NCBI RefSeq assembly: GCF_000741205.1
Contig: NZ_JGYW01000002.1
Coordinates: forward strand, 248,001-312,000
DNA length: 64,000 bases
Origin: Bifidobacterium gallicum DSM 20093 = LMG 11596
Lineage (GTDB): Bacteria; Actinomycetota; Actinomycetes; Actinomycetales; Bifidobacteriaceae
Direction: 5' to 3'
A program made the position numbers and the translations under genes. The notes beneath the pieces are model-generated. The model searched no databases. It saw nothing but the letters and a program-made list of their open reading frames with translations, and was not told the origin of the DNA. Numbering within the stretch: the stretch's first letter is position 1; the number at the start of each line of letters is the position of its first letter. Positions 26,898 to 36,614 of the stretch are shown in pieces.

Positions 26898-27620
26898 TCA
26901 CTCACCATCCTTAGCGGCAGCCTTGGCGGCGGCCTCTTCACGGGCCTTGGCAGCCTCGGCGATGCCCTTGGCGCGAGCACGCAGCAGAGCGTCCGGAGTG
27001 ACTTCCTGGACGGTCATGCCACGACGGGCAGCGATCTCTTCAGGAGCTTCGAGCTGCTTCAAGGCGTCGACGGTAGCACGCACCACGTTGACAGCCGTGG
27101 CGGAGCCCATGGACTTCGTCAGGACGTCGGTGATGCCGGCGCATTCCATGACGGCGCGCACTGCGCCGCCGGCGATAACGCCCGTACCGGGAGCGGCCGG
27201 ACGCAGCAGGACGGTACCTGCGTGGTCATGGCCGGTGACCGGGTGGGTCACGGTGCCACGGATGCGCGGCACGGTGAACATGTGCTTCTTGGCGTCGAGC
27301 TGGCCCTTGGCGATAGCTGCAGGGACCTCACGGGACTTGCCGTAGCCAACACCAACGGTGCCATTGCCGTCACCAACAACGACGAGAGCTGCGAAGCTGA
27401 ACGTACGACCACCCTTGTGCGTCTTGGACACACGGTTGATGGTCACCACGCGGTCGAGCATCTCGTCGCGGTTTTCTTCGCGACGATCGCGGTTGCGGCC
27501 ACGACGGCCTTCGCCACGCTGACCACGACGGCTCTTGCGGTCGTCGTTGCCGGCCTGCGCGGTTGCCTGAGTGTTCTCAGTTTCTTCAGCCACTTGGGTT
27601 TCCTTTTCGTTGTCGCTCAC
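26898..27620 (-). CDS. rpsE: Small ribosomal subunit protein uS5
   Basis: A 240-residue uS5, important for decoding fidelity. A disordered N-terminal region of about 60 residues rich in Arg/Glu/Gln precedes the double-stranded-RNA-binding fold ([30 protein letters not shown]) and the C-terminal domain. The GTG start overlaps the rplR stop (GTGA), showing coupling. Confidence 0.97.
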   Translation of the reverse strand: MSDNEKETQVAEETENTQATAQAGNDDRKSRRGQRGEGRRGRNRDRREENRDEMLDRVVTINRVSKTHKGGRTFSFAALVVVGDGNGTVGVGYGKSREVPAAIAKGQLDAKKHMFTVPRIRGTVTHPVTGHDHAGTVLLRPAAPGTGVIAGGAVRAVMECAGITDVLTKSMGSATAVNVVRATVDALKQLEAPEEIAARRGMTVQEVTPDALLRARAKGIAEAAKAREEAAAKAAAKDGE

Positions 27621-27988
27621 AGTGCCAGACCTCCCTCGCGGGCGCCTTCAGCGACAGCTGCGACGCGACCATGGTACATGTTGCCGCCACGATCAAACAC
27701 GACCGTGGTGATGCCGGCTTCGAGCGCCTTCTTGGCGATCATTTCGCCGACCTTGTGGGCAGCCTCAGTCTTGGTGCCCTTGAAGTCACCAAAGTCGTTC
27801 ATCAGCGTGGACTCGGAGACGAGCGTGATGCCCTTCGTGTCGTCGACAATCTGGGCAACCATGTGACGGTTGGAACGGGTGACCACCAGACGCGGCATCT
27901 CAGGGGTGCCGTTGATGTGCTTGCGGATACGGGCGTGACGGCGCTTGAGAGCGACCTTCTTGCCCTTGCCGAAAATCTTAACGCTCAT
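27617..27988 (-). CDS. rplR: Large ribosomal subunit protein uL18
   Basis: A 123-residue uL18 that binds 5S rRNA ([62 protein letters not shown]). The ATG at 27988 was preferred; a GTG two codons upstream overlaps the rplF stop. Confidence 0.97.
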   Translation of the reverse strand: MSVKIFGKGKKVALKRRHARIRKHINGTPEMPRLVVTRSNRHMVAQIVDDTKGITLVSESTLMNDFGDFKGTKTEAAHKVGEMIAKKALEAGITTVVFDRGGNMYHGRVAAVAEGAREGGLAL

Positions 27989-27990
27989 GA

Positions 27991-28530
27991 TCACTTACCA
28001 GCCTTTCCAGCCTTGCGGAGGATGCGCTCATCAGAGTACTTGATGCCCTTGCCCTTGTAGGGTTCCGGAGCACGAAGCTTGCGGATGTTTGCAGCAGCCT
28101 GGCCGACGGCCTGCTTGTCGGTGCCCTTGACGATCACGGTGTTCGGGTTCGGGACCTCGAACGTGATGCCCTCCGGGGGCTCAACCGTGATGGTGTGCGA
28201 GTAACCGAGCGAGAACTCGATGCCCTTGCCCTTCATCTGGGCACGGTAACCGGTGCCGACAATCTCGAGCTGCTTCGAGTAACCCTCGTGCACACCCTTG
28301 ATCATCGAAGCCACGATGGCGCGAGCCAGACCGTGCTTTGCACGCGTCGGACGCTCATCGTTTTCAGGAACGAGCACAACTTCGTTGTTCTCGACCTGGG
28401 CCGTGATGCCCTGAGGAATCACATAGGAGTCAGAGCCCTTGGGGCCCTTCACCGAGAAATCCTGACCGTTGATAGTGACTTCCACGCCTGCCGGAATGGC
28501 GACAGGGAGCTTACCGATATGCGATGCCAT
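27991..28530 (-). CDS. rplF: Large ribosomal subunit protein uL6
   Basis: A 179-residue uL6 near the sarcin-ricin loop and GTPase centre. Two duplicated alpha/beta domains are visible, with the C-terminal signature [21 protein letters not shown]. It is 20 bases after rpsH. Confidence 0.97.
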   Translation of the reverse strand: MASHIGKLPVAIPAGVEVTINGQDFSVKGPKGSDSYVIPQGITAQVENNEVVLVPENDERPTRAKHGLARAIVASMIKGVHEGYSKQLEIVGTGYRAQMKGKGIEFSLGYSHTITVEPPEGITFEVPNPNTVIVKGTDKQAVGQAAANIRKLRAPEPYKGKGIKYSDERILRKAGKAGK

Positions 28531-28550
28531 AGTTCTTCAGCTCTCCTTTC

Positions 28551-28949
28551 TCACCACACGAAGGCGACGATTTCGCCACCAATGCCTCGGTCGAGGCATT
28601 CCTTCTGAGTCAACAATCCCGAGCTCGTCGAGATGATAGCGATACCGAGACCACCGAGCGGCATCGGCAGAGCATCGGACTTTGCGTAGCGACGCAGGCC
28701 CGGCTTCGAGATGCGCTTGATGCCCTGGATTGCACGCTCACCATGGTTGCCATACTTGAGCGTGATCTCAAGAGTCTGGCCGACGCGGGCTTCCTTGGCG
28801 GTGAAGTCTTCGATGTAGCCTTCACGCTTGAGGATCTCAGCGATGTTCTTCTTGAACTTCGAGTACGGCATGTCCACGGTTTCGTGCTTTGCCGCGCTCG
28901 CGTTACGCAGACGCGTAAGCATATCTGCGATTGGATCTGTCATAGTCAT
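28551..28949 (-). CDS. rpsH: Small ribosomal subunit protein uS8
   Basis: A 132-residue uS8 that binds 16S rRNA helix 21 ([25 protein letters not shown]...) with the C-terminal block [26 protein letters not shown]. In enterobacteria S8 regulates the spc operon by binding its mRNA. Here a strong hairpin lies just upstream of this gene. Confidence 0.97.
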   Translation of the reverse strand: MTMTDPIADMLTRLRNASAAKHETVDMPYSKFKKNIAEILKREGYIEDFTAKEARVGQTLEITLKYGNHGERAIQGIKRISKPGLRRYAKSDALPMPLGGLGIAIISTSSGLLTQKECLDRGIGGEIVAFVW

Positions 28950-28992
28950 TTTGGGCTAACGCCCTTTCTCGCCGTGGTTTCCGCCGCCCATT

Positions 28993-29028
28993 GGTGCGAG
29001 ATTCCCGAAATGTCGGGTCTCTCGCACC
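28993..29028 (-). other. Strong hairpin between rpsZ and rpsH
   Basis: Arms 28993-29001 and 29020-29028 (GGTGCGAGA/TCTCGCACC) with an inner CCCGA/TCGGG stem, in a 107-base gap within an otherwise tightly packed operon. No U-run follows, so processing, attenuation or protein binding is more likely than termination. Confidence 0.7.
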
Positions 29029-29056
29029 TTAAGCCGCGGACCTTCAGCGGTTCAAT

Positions 29057-29242
29057 TTACCAACTGGACTTAGTGACGCCGGGCAGTTCGCCTGCATGAG
29101 CCTTGTTGCGCAGGCAGATGCGGCACAGGCCGAACTTGCGATAGACGGAGTGGGGACGGCCGCAAACCTGGCAACGCGTGTAGGCGCGCACCTTGAACTT
29201 TGGCTTGCGGGCAGCCTTCACCTTAAGACAAGTTTTTGCCAT
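29057..29242 (-). CDS. rpsZ: Small ribosomal subunit protein uS14, zinc type
   Basis: A 61-residue zinc-binding uS14 (type Z) with ligands in CQVC and CRIC motifs ([24 protein letters not shown]). It lies 2 bases after rplE. Confidence 0.97.
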   Translation of the reverse strand: MAKTCLKVKAARKPKFKVRAYTRCQVCGRPHSVYRKFGLCRICLRNKAHAGELPGVTKSSW

Positions 29243-29244
29243 TT

Positions 29245-29817
29245 TCAGTTCTCCTTGAACGGGAAGCCAAGGGCCTTGAGCAGCGCGTAAGCTTCCTCAT
29301 CATTCTTGGTGCTGGTCACCACGCTGATGTCCATACCACGCTGGTGGTCGATGGAATCCGGATCGATCTCGTGGAACATGGACTGCTCAGTCAGACCGAA
29401 GTTGTAGTTGCCCTGACCGTCGAACTGGTGGCCGTTGATACCGCGGAAATCGCGGATACGCGGCAGAGCCAGCGTCAGCAGACGATCGAGGAATTCCCAC
29501 ATGCGGTCACCGCGAAGCGTGACGAAGCAACCGATGGCCTGGCCTTCGCGCAGATGGAACTGAGCGACGGACTTCTTGGCCTTCGTGATCTTCGGCTTCT
29601 GGCCGGTGATGGCGGTCAGGTCGCGCACAGCGCCTTCAATGAGCTTGGAGTCGCGGGCAGCGGCGCCAACGCCCATGGAGACAACGACCTTCTCCACACG
29701 GGGGATCATCATCGGGTTGTCGTGATGGAACTTCTTCTCGAGCTCCGGGACGATGACCTCGTTGTACTGGGTCTTCAGGCGAGGAGTCTGAGGTGCTTCG
29801 ACTGTGGTGTCGCTCAT
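29245..29817 (-). CDS. rplE: Large ribosomal subunit protein uL5
   Basis: A 190-residue uL5 of the central protuberance, binding 5S rRNA and P-site tRNA ([44 protein letters not shown]). The start overlaps the rplX stop by 4 bases (ATGA). Confidence 0.97.
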   Translation of the reverse strand: MSDTTVEAPQTPRLKTQYNEVIVPELEKKFHHDNPMMIPRVEKVVVSMGVGAAARDSKLIEGAVRDLTAITGQKPKITKAKKSVAQFHLREGQAIGCFVTLRGDRMWEFLDRLLTLALPRIRDFRGINGHQFDGQGNYNFGLTEQSMFHEIDPDSIDHQRGMDISVVTSTKNDEEAYALLKALGFPFKEN

Positions 29818-30149
29818 GCCAGCTCCTTTCCGGACTTCTTGGCCACGCGCACGCGCACGGTCTTGACCTTGCCGTCACGAGCCTCTTGCTTAACGATGAC
29901 GCCAACACGCGTTGGTTCGTTGGTCTCAGGGTCGAGAAGCATCACGTTGGAACGATGGATCGGAGCCTCAGTGGCCACGATGCCGGACTGCTGACCCTGC
30001 TGGGTGGCGCGCACGTGCTTCTTGACGATCTGCACGCCCTCAACGATCAGACGATCATTCTTGAGCACGCGAAGCACCTTGCCATCCTTGCCACGGTCCT
30101 TGCCGCGGATGACGCGGACCATATCTCCGCTCTTGATCTTTGCTACCAC
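29814..30149 (-). CDS. rplX: Large ribosomal subunit protein uL24
   Basis: A 111-residue uL24, an assembly initiator. The KOW motif at the start ([25 protein letters not shown]) is clear. It directly abuts rplN and overlaps rplE by 4 bases. Confidence 0.97.
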   Translation of the reverse strand: MVAKIKSGDMVRVIRGKDRGKDGKVLRVLKNDRLIVEGVQIVKKHVRATQQGQQSGIVATEAPIHRSNVMLLDPETNEPTRVGVIVKQEARDGKVKTVRVRVAKKSGKELA

Positions 30150-30518
30150 TCAGATCACCTCCGGAGCGAGGGACACGATGCGCATGAAGCGCTTGTCGCG
30201 CAATTCACGGCCGACGGGTCCGAAAATACGAGTGCCCTTGGGTTCACGGCCGGAGCCGAGAATCACAGCGGCGTTCTCGTCGAACTTGATGTAGGAACCA
30301 TCAGTGCGACGGTGCTCCTTGACAGTACGGACGACGACAGCCTTGACGACGTCGCCCTTCTTGACCGACCCGCCAGGGATTGCATCCTTGACGGAGGCGA
30401 CAATCACGTCGCCGATGCCGGCATAGCGTCGCTTCGATCCGCCGAGCACGCGGATGGCGAGGAGTTCCTTCGCACCCGTGTTGTCGGCGACATGAAGCCG
30501 CGTTTCCTGCTGAATCAT
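30150..30518 (-). CDS. rplN: Large ribosomal subunit protein uL14
   Basis: A 122-residue uL14 at the subunit interface ([37 protein letters not shown]). A 90-base gap with a stable hairpin separates it from rpsQ, the usual S10/spc boundary. Confidence 0.97.
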   Translation of the reverse strand: MIQQETRLHVADNTGAKELLAIRVLGGSKRRYAGIGDVIVASVKDAIPGGSVKKGDVVKAVVVRTVKEHRRTDGSYIKFDENAAVILGSGREPKGTRIFGPVGRELRDKRFMRIVSLAPEVI

Positions 30519-30545
30519 TGATTCTCCTTAGCCGAGCTGGTTCTC

Positions 30546-30589
30546 CCCACACACCCGGCCCAGCCAAAATGACCGGGTCGGTGTGTGGG
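30546..30589 (-). other. Stable hairpin between rpsQ and rplN
   Basis: A 10-bp CCCACACACC/GGTGTGTGGG stem (30546-30555 with 30580-30589) with further inner GC pairing, in a 90-base gap at the S10/spc operon boundary. No U-run on the minus strand. Possibly an attenuator or RNase site. Confidence 0.7.
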
Positions 30590-30608
30590 AAGCCTTGCCG
30601 AACTGTTA

Positions 30609-30869
30609 TTACTTAGCGCGCTCGATAATCGTATCGAGACGCCAACGCTTGGTCTTGCTCAGTGGACGAGTCTCCATGATACTCACGAGGTCGCCAACGT
30701 GGGCATCATTGTGTTCGTCATGAACCTTGACCGTGCGAGTGGAACGAACGACCTTGCCATACAGCGGGTGGGTCGAACGCTGCTCGAGCTCAACCGAGAT
30801 CGTCTTGTCCATCTTGTCGGACACGACATAACCGCGGCGAACCTTGCGGAAATTACGCTCTTCAGCCAT
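30609..30869 (-). CDS. rpsQ: Small ribosomal subunit protein uS17
   Basis: An 86-residue uS17 with an OB fold ([24 protein letters not shown]). Its start codon shares a base with the rpmC stop (TAATG). It ends the S10 block. Confidence 0.97.
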   Translation of the reverse strand: MAEERNFRKVRRGYVVSDKMDKTISVELEQRSTHPLYGKVVRSTRTVKVHDEHNDAHVGDLVSIMETRPLSKTKRWRLDTIIERAK

Positions 30870-31126
30870 TACTTCTCCTCAGCCTTCGATTCGGTCGCCT
30901 CCGGAGCCTGGCTGATGCCAAGCTCGCGCTCGCGCAGAACAGTGTACATCCTGGCGATGTCACGCTTGACCGCCTTGATGCGTGCGGTGTTCTCGAGCTG
31001 ACCGGTCGCGTGCTGGAAGCGCAGGTTGAACAGCTCTTCCTTCGACTTCTTGAGGAAGTCCTCGATTTCCGCGTTGGTCTTCTCGTTCAGATTCTTGATG
31101 GAATACTCTGCAGTTCCGACTGACAT
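30869..31126 (-). CDS. rpmC: Large ribosomal subunit protein uL29
   Basis: An 85-residue uL29 at the peptide exit ([38 protein letters not shown]) with a slightly longer acidic C-terminal tail than usual. The start codon shares a base with the rplP stop (TGATG). Confidence 0.97.
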   Translation of the reverse strand: MSVGTAEYSIKNLNEKTNAEIEDFLKKSKEELFNLRFQHATGQLENTARIKAVKRDIARMYTVLRERELGISQAPEATESKAEEK

Positions 31127-31545
31127 CAGATGTCACCGCCTTCACGAGCAATAACACGGCACTTCATCGGGAGCTTGTCGATTGCGCGGCGCAGAGCCTC
31201 GCGAGCGACTTCCTCAGAAACGCCACCGATTTCGAACATCACACGACCGGGGTGGATATTGGCAATCCAGAACTCCGGTGCGCCCTTACCGGAACCCATT
31301 CGGGCGCCGAGCGGGTGCTTGGTCAGCGGGCGGTCAGGGAAGATCGTGATCCACACACGACCACCACGCTTGATGTAACGCGTCATGGCGATACGAGCAG
31401 CCTCGATCTGCCGGTTGGTCACATAAGCAGGTGCCAGGGCCTGGATACCGAAATCGCCGAAAGCGATCTGGTTGCCACCCTTGGACATGCCGTGGCGGTC
31501 CGGACGGTGCTGCTTACGATATTTGGTCCTCTTTGGGATAAGCAT
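31126..31545 (-). CDS. rplP: Large ribosomal subunit protein uL16
   Basis: A 139-residue uL16 needed for the A-site and peptidyl-transferase region ([47 protein letters not shown]). The ATG at 31545 gives the normal length. The frame stays open upstream inside rpsC, but that part is an out-of-frame shadow. Confidence 0.97.
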   Translation of the reverse strand: MLIPKRTKYRKQHRPDRHGMSKGGNQIAFGDFGIQALAPAYVTNRQIEAARIAMTRYIKRGGRVWITIFPDRPLTKHPLGARMGSGKGAPEFWIANIHPGRVMFEIGGVSEEVAREALRRAIDKLPMKCRVIAREGGDI

Positions 31546-31552
31546 CTTGGGC

Positions 31553-32368
31553 TCACTCCTTCGTTTCCGTTGCGGCAGGCGCGGCGGCGGCCTCGGCTGC
31601 TGGAGCCTCGGTTGCTGCGTTGTTCTGCTGACGCTGAGCACCACGGTTGCCACCACGACGCTGGCGGCGGTCACCGCGACGGCCCTGGCGGTTGTTGTTC
31701 TGCTGGGCCTGCTGCTCTTCGAACTCACGTTCCGTCATGTCGCCCTTGTAGATCCACACCTTGACGCCAATGCGGCCGTAGGTGGTCTTGGCCTCGAAGA
31801 AGCCATAATCAATCAGAGCGCGCAGGGTCTGCAGCGGGACGCGACCCTCACGATAGAACTCGGAACGGCTCATTTCGGCGCCACCAAGGCGGCCGGAGAG
31901 CTTGATACGGATACCCTTGGCACCGGCGCGCATGGCATCCTGCTGAGCCTTACGCATGGCGCGACGGAACGTCACGCGGTTCGTAAGCTGCTCGGCGATG
32001 CCCTGAGCGACGAGCTGGGCGTCGAGTGCAGGGTTCTTCACCTCATAGATGTTGAGCTGAACCTGCTTGCCCGTGAGCTTCTCGAGCTTGGCGCGAACGC
32101 GCTCGGCCTCGGCGCCGCGGCGACCGATGACGATGCCCGGACGAGCCGTGTGGATGTCCACGCGGACGCGATCGCGGGTGCGTTCGATGATGATGCGGGA
32201 CACGCCCGCACGCTCGAGATCCTTGCTCATGGCCTTGCGGATCTTGTCGTCCTCAAGCACGAAGTCGCGGTAACGCTCACCCGGCTTGTTGGAGTCGGAG
32301 AACCACTTGGAACGATGGTCCTCAGTGATGCCCAGGCGATAGCCGAAGGGATTAATCTTCTGACCCAT
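31553..32368 (-). CDS. rpsC: Small ribosomal subunit protein uS3
   Basis: A 271-residue uS3 at the mRNA entry. The N-terminal KH domain contains [21 protein letters not shown] and the C-terminal domain [25 protein letters not shown]. About 55 residues of Gln/Arg/Asn then Ala/Glu-rich tail extend beyond short homologues. It is 7 bases before rplP. Confidence 0.97.
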   Translation of the reverse strand: MGQKINPFGYRLGITEDHRSKWFSDSNKPGERYRDFVLEDDKIRKAMSKDLERAGVSRIIIERTRDRVRVDIHTARPGIVIGRRGAEAERVRAKLEKLTGKQVQLNIYEVKNPALDAQLVAQGIAEQLTNRVTFRRAMRKAQQDAMRAGAKGIRIKLSGRLGGAEMSRSEFYREGRVPLQTLRALIDYGFFEAKTTYGRIGVKVWIYKGDMTEREFEEQQAQQNNNRQGRRGDRRQRRGGNRGAQRQQNNAATEAPAAEAAAAPAATETKE

Positions 32369-32370
32369 CT

Positions 32371-32730
32371 TTAGCGGTCTCCTTCCTTATTCGCGACGAC
32401 GACCGTGATGTGCGCCGTACGCTTGTTGATGCGTCCAGCGCGGCCCTGTGCACGAGCGCGGAAACGCTTGAGCGTTACGCCTTCGTCCACATAGGTCTCC
32501 TTGATGACCAGGTCGTTCTCGCGGAACGCCTCGCCGGCCTTGTCGGCCTTGAAGCGTGCGTTGGCGATTGCGCTCTGCAGGACCTTGAGCACGGGCTCAG
32601 AGGCGGCCTGAGGTGCGAACTTGAGAATGGTGATGGCTTCGGTCGCCTTCTTGCCTCGGATGAGGTTGACCATGCGGCGAGCCTTGCGCGGCGTCACGCG
32701 GACGTGACGAGCGATTGCCTTTGCTTCCAT
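32371..32730 (-). CDS. rplV: Large ribosomal subunit protein uL22
   Basis: A 119-residue uL22 whose hairpin lines the exit tunnel ([56 protein letters not shown]). It lies 2 bases before rpsC. Confidence 0.97.
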   Translation of the reverse strand: MEAKAIARHVRVTPRKARRMVNLIRGKKATEAITILKFAPQAASEPVLKVLQSAIANARFKADKAGEAFRENDLVIKETYVDEGVTLKRFRARAQGRAGRINKRTAHITVVVANKEGDR

Positions 32731-32746
32731 GTGTCTTTACTCTCCT

Positions 32747-33025
32747 TTAGCGGCGCGACTTCTTGTCGTCCTTCACGTGACCCTTGAAGGTCTTCGTGGG
32801 GGCGAACTCACCAAGCTTGTGGCCAACCATGGCCTCGGTGACGAACACCGGGACATGCTTGCGGCCATCGTGGACGGCGAAGGTATGTCCGATGAAATCA
32901 GGGGTGATCATCGAACGACGCGACCACGTCTTGATGACGTTGTGCGTGCCCTTCTCATTTTGCTCGTCGACTTTCTTCTGCAGGTGGGCGTCGACGAAGG
33001 GGCCCTTCTTGATGCTACGAGTCAT
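32747..33025 (-). CDS. rpsS: Small ribosomal subunit protein uS19
   Basis: A 92-residue uS19 of the head ([23 protein letters not shown]-equivalent [38 protein letters not shown]). Gaps of 15 and 16 bases separate it from rplB and rplV. Confidence 0.97.
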   Translation of the reverse strand: MTRSIKKGPFVDAHLQKKVDEQNEKGTHNVIKTWSRRSMITPDFIGHTFAVHDGRKHVPVFVTEAMVGHKLGEFAPTKTFKGHVKDDKKSRR

Positions 33026-33040
33026 CTGACCGACACTCCC

Positions 33041-33871
<831 letters not shown>

Positions 33872-33907
33872 AATCTAGTTCTTCCTTTAACTTTTCTCGG
33901 CTAACCT

Positions 33908-34204
33908 TCAGTTACCGAAGATGTCGATCGACTGACCCTCTGCCACAGTCACGATTGCGCGCTTCTCATTGTTGCGCTGGCCGTAACCGTTGCGGGTGCG
34001 CTGGCGCTTGCCCTTGCGGTTGAGGGTGTTGACGTTCGTCACCTTGACCTTGAAGATCTCCTCAATTGCCTGCTTGATCTGCACCTTGTTGGCATCGGGG
34101 GCCACCACGAACGTGTACTGGCCACGATCGGAGAGTGCATAGCTCTTCTCAGAGACGACAGGCTTGAGAATGATGTCGTATGCGGGCTTGTGAATTGCGA
34201 CCAT
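33908..34204 (-). CDS. rplW: Large ribosomal subunit protein uL23
   Basis: A 98-residue uL23 at the tunnel exit, dock for trigger factor and SRP ([38 protein letters not shown]). It lies 5 bases after rplD. Confidence 0.97.
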   Translation of the reverse strand: MVAIHKPAYDIILKPVVSEKSYALSDRGQYTFVVAPDANKVQIKQAIEEIFKVKVTNVNTLNRKGKRQRTRNGYGQRNNEKRAIVTVAEGQSIDIFGN

Positions 34205-34209
34205 GGAAA

Positions 34210-34872
34210 TCAGGCCTCCTTAACTGCCGGCTCGACCTTGGCCTCAAGGAAAGCTTCGTAACCTTCCTTGGAGAAGACCACGTACTGAGCGGTGACCACG
34301 TCGTACGTGTTGAGCTGATCAGCGAAAATCGGGTGCACAGTCGGGATGTTGCGAACGGACAGCCATTCGTTGATATTGTCGCGAGAGAGCACCACGGTGG
34401 TGAACTTGTTTTCGGTGATCGGGTTCAGAGCGGCCAGGGCCTTCTTCGTGGACGGCTCGGTGATACCGAAGTCGACCACTGCCACACGACCGTTGTTGGC
34501 GCGATCAGACAGGACGTAGCGCAGAGCTGCGGCCTTCATCTTCTTGGGCGTGCGCTGGCTGTAGTCACGCGGCTGCGGTCCGAAGACCGTGCCACCGTGG
34601 TACCACTGAGGAGCGCGGATCGAGCCCTGACGAGCACGGCCGGTGCCCTTCTGCTTCCAAGGCTTGCGGCCACCGCCGGAAACCATGCCACGGGTCTTGG
34701 TGGCGTGGGTGCCCTGGCGACGGGCGGCGAGCTGGGCGTTGACGACCTGGTGGATCAGCGGCACGTGGGCATGAACTTCTTCAGCAGTGAAGCCGAAGAC
34801 CTCAGCCGGAGCCTCGATCGTGCCAGTGGCGTTGCCCTGGTTATCAGTGACGTTCAGAGTTACGTTTGCCAT
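34210..34872 (-). CDS. rplD: Large ribosomal subunit protein uL4
   Basis: A 220-residue uL4 with the tunnel-lining loop ([36 protein letters not shown]). In E. coli L4 autogenously controls the S10 operon through its leader; whether that holds here is unknown. It lies 5 bases after rplC. Confidence 0.97.
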   Translation of the reverse strand: MANVTLNVTDNQGNATGTIEAPAEVFGFTAEEVHAHVPLIHQVVNAQLAARRQGTHATKTRGMVSGGGRKPWKQKGTGRARQGSIRAPQWYHGGTVFGPQPRDYSQRTPKKMKAAALRYVLSDRANNGRVAVVDFGITEPSTKKALAALNPITENKFTTVVLSRDNINEWLSVRNIPTVHPIFADQLNTYDVVTAQYVVFSKEGYEAFLEAKVEPAVKEA

Positions 34873-34877
34873 CTAAA

Positions 34878-35528
34878 TCAGGCTCCCTTCACTGCCGAAC
34901 GGACGAGGACGATGCCACCCTTAGGACCAGGAATGGCGCCCTTGACGGCGATGATGCCGTTTTCGACATCCGACGACATGATGGTCAGGTTCAGCACGGT
35001 GTTGGTGTCGTGACCCATGCGGCCAGCCATACGCTTGCCCTTGAGGATGCGGCTCGGCGTGGCGCATGCGCCAACAGAACCTGGACGACGTTCGTTCTTG
35101 TGCGAACCGTGCGTACGACGATAGGACTTGAAGCCCCAACGCTTGATGGTGCCGGCGAAGCCCTTGCCCTTGGTGGTGCCGGTCACGTCGACCTGCACGC
35201 CTTCAGGGAAGAGTTCAGCGGTCAGTTCCTGACCCGGCTCGAACTCTGCGACGTTCTCGGTGCGCACCTCGGCGAGGTGACGACGCGGAGTCACGCCAGC
35301 CTTGGCGAAGTGACCAGCCATCGGCTTGGTGATCTTCGTCGGATCGGCCTGGCCGTAGCCAAGCTGGACGGCGTTGTAGCCGTCGGTCTCCTCGGTCTTG
35401 ACAGCCGTCACGACGTTGGTGGAGACATCAATCAGGGTCACAGGAATGAAGAAACCGTTCTCATCCCAGACCTGCGACATGCCGAGCTTCTTGCCCAACA
35501 GCGCGGTGCGATTTGCTTTCTGCTGCAT
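34878..35528 (-). CDS. rplC: Large ribosomal subunit protein uL3
   Basis: A 216-residue uL3 near the peptidyl-transferase centre (ALLGKKLGMSQVWDENGFFIPVTLI; GTTKGKGFAGTIKRWGFK). It lies 17 bases after rpsJ. Confidence 0.97.
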   Translation of the reverse strand: MQQKANRTALLGKKLGMSQVWDENGFFIPVTLIDVSTNVVTAVKTEETDGYNAVQLGYGQADPTKITKPMAGHFAKAGVTPRRHLAEVRTENVAEFEPGQELTAELFPEGVQVDVTGTTKGKGFAGTIKRWGFKSYRRTHGSHKNERRPGSVGACATPSRILKGKRMAGRMGHDTNTVLNLTIMSSDVENGIIAVKGAIPGPKGGIVLVRSAVKGA

Positions 35529-35545
35529 TGCGGTTCCCTCCTCCC

Positions 35546-35854
35546 TCAGAGCTTGATCTCGATGTTGACATCTGCGGGCAGATCAATATGCATCAGGGAG
35601 TCCACGGCCTTCGGGGTCGGGTCCACAATGTCGATGAGGCGCTTATGAGTGCGCATCTCGAAATGCTCGCGAGAATCCTTGTACTTGTGAGGAGAACGGA
35701 TGACAACATACACGTTCTTCTCCGTCGGGAGCGGAACCGGGCCAACCACAGTTGCGCCCGCGTTCGTCACCGTTTCGACGATCTTCTTCGCCGATTGGTC
35801 GATGACCTCATGGTCATAGGACTTAAGCCTGATGCGGATTTTCTGTCCCGCCAT
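35546..35854 (-). CDS. rpsJ: Small ribosomal subunit protein uS10
   Basis: A 102-residue uS10 ([49 protein letters not shown]). It is the first gene of the S10 operon and is preceded by GGAAGG. It has a leader of about 200 bases with a hairpin and an upstream GCGACACGCC element. Confidence 0.97.
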   Translation of the reverse strand: MAGQKIRIRLKSYDHEVIDQSAKKIVETVTNAGATVVGPVPLPTEKNVYVVIRSPHKYKDSREHFEMRTHKRLIDIVDPTPKAVDSLMHIDLPADVNIEIKL

Positions 35855-35978
35855 TGCCTTCCGCCCTTTCTAGCGATTTCTATTTACTGTTTACCAACCT
35901 GCTTCAAGGGCACCGGCGGCCAACCGCGTCAGGGCATAAACCACCCGCGGTTTCCACATCAGTGCGCACCCATGCAAA

Positions 35979-35997
35979 GACCCGCGTGCTGCGGGTC
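35979..35997 (-). promoter_or_regulatory. Leader hairpin upstream of rpsJ
   Basis: A 7-bp GC-rich stem (35979-35985 with 35991-35997), followed on the minus strand by TTTGC, 125 bases before rpsJ. It may be an attenuator for autogenous control, but it is short. Confidence 0.4.
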
Positions 35998-36092
35998 CAA
36001 TCATGTTGCGCTCGCTTTTTCAATTCCAATTTGCGAGCCTCAAATCAGGCAACTGTCTTATTCAACCATTTGGGGTGGTCATACGTAATCCG

Positions 36093-36102
36093 GGCGTGTC
36101 GC
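36093..36102 (-). promoter_or_regulatory. GCGACACGCC element upstream of rpsJ
   Basis: The minus strand reads GCGACACGCC-CGGAT-TACGTA, then 17 bases to TGAATA, about 240 bases before rpsJ. The weak -35/-10-like hexamers have the same spacing as in the tRNA-Tyr promoter. Confidence 0.5.
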
Positions 36103-36503
36103 GCTCCAACAGCTTGCCCGTAATGGCCACAGACTCCAAAAGGAAAGCCGGCTACTTGCGTAGCCGGCCAGGAATGGATGGACTCACGACAGGTAAGGCA
36201 ACAAGCCCTTGGAGGATGCGTGTTCCATCCGCCGGCATCAGACGGTGAGGCATCCGATGCCGTAGCCGGCAGCAACCTTCACAGGTCCGCACATCCGGCA
36301 CAGTTGGAAAATCAGTTGAAACTCAACATTTCAACCGTTATCCAATCTAGCGCATGTCATTGCATATGCCTAGGCGTATGCACGAAATCTCCATATAACG
36401 TCCTGAACGTGTGCTGCACGCGATTGAAGACGGCAGAGACTGGCTGCGCAATAGGTTTTCACGACAACAAGAATGCACCTCATTGCTTCGCACATACACA
36501 AAA

Positions 36504-36536
36504 AGGGGTCCGGCTGCTTGAAGCAGCCGGGCCCCT
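36504..36536 (-). terminator. Terminator after adhE
   Basis: An approximately 15-bp stem (36504-36519 with 36521-36536) with one mismatch, followed on the minus strand by CCCCTTTTTGTG. It ends 79 bases past the adhE stop. Confidence 0.9.
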
Positions 36537-36614
36537 AGGAAGCGCACTGGTCAACAGTGATTCAACAGTAGTTTGAACAGTGCGCATGAGGCGGTTGCAC
36601 GCCAGCGCACATCA

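Larger units (their letters stand above)
35855..36503. other. S10 operon leader and intergenic region
   Basis: No protein gene is supported. From rpsJ outward it holds the putative 5' leader with a GACCCGC/GCGGGTC hairpin, the GCGACACGCC element, and a perfect 9-bp hairpin at 36147-36168 with a U-rich minus-strand follow-up (CTTTCCTTTT). Beyond that lie a partly self-complementary stretch (36170-36300) and unremarkable sequence up to the adhE terminator. The 36147 hairpin could end a short RNA from 36170-36400; none is recognised. Confidence 0.5.

Noticed and set aside
31546-31728. N-terminal extension of uL16
   Set aside because: The frame is open inside rpsC, but the normal uL16 start MLIPKRT lies at 31545.
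34590-34615. CCACCGTGGTAC palindrome copy in rplD
   Set aside because: It encodes part of the uL4 protein and lacks the flanks of the array unit, so coincidence is likely.
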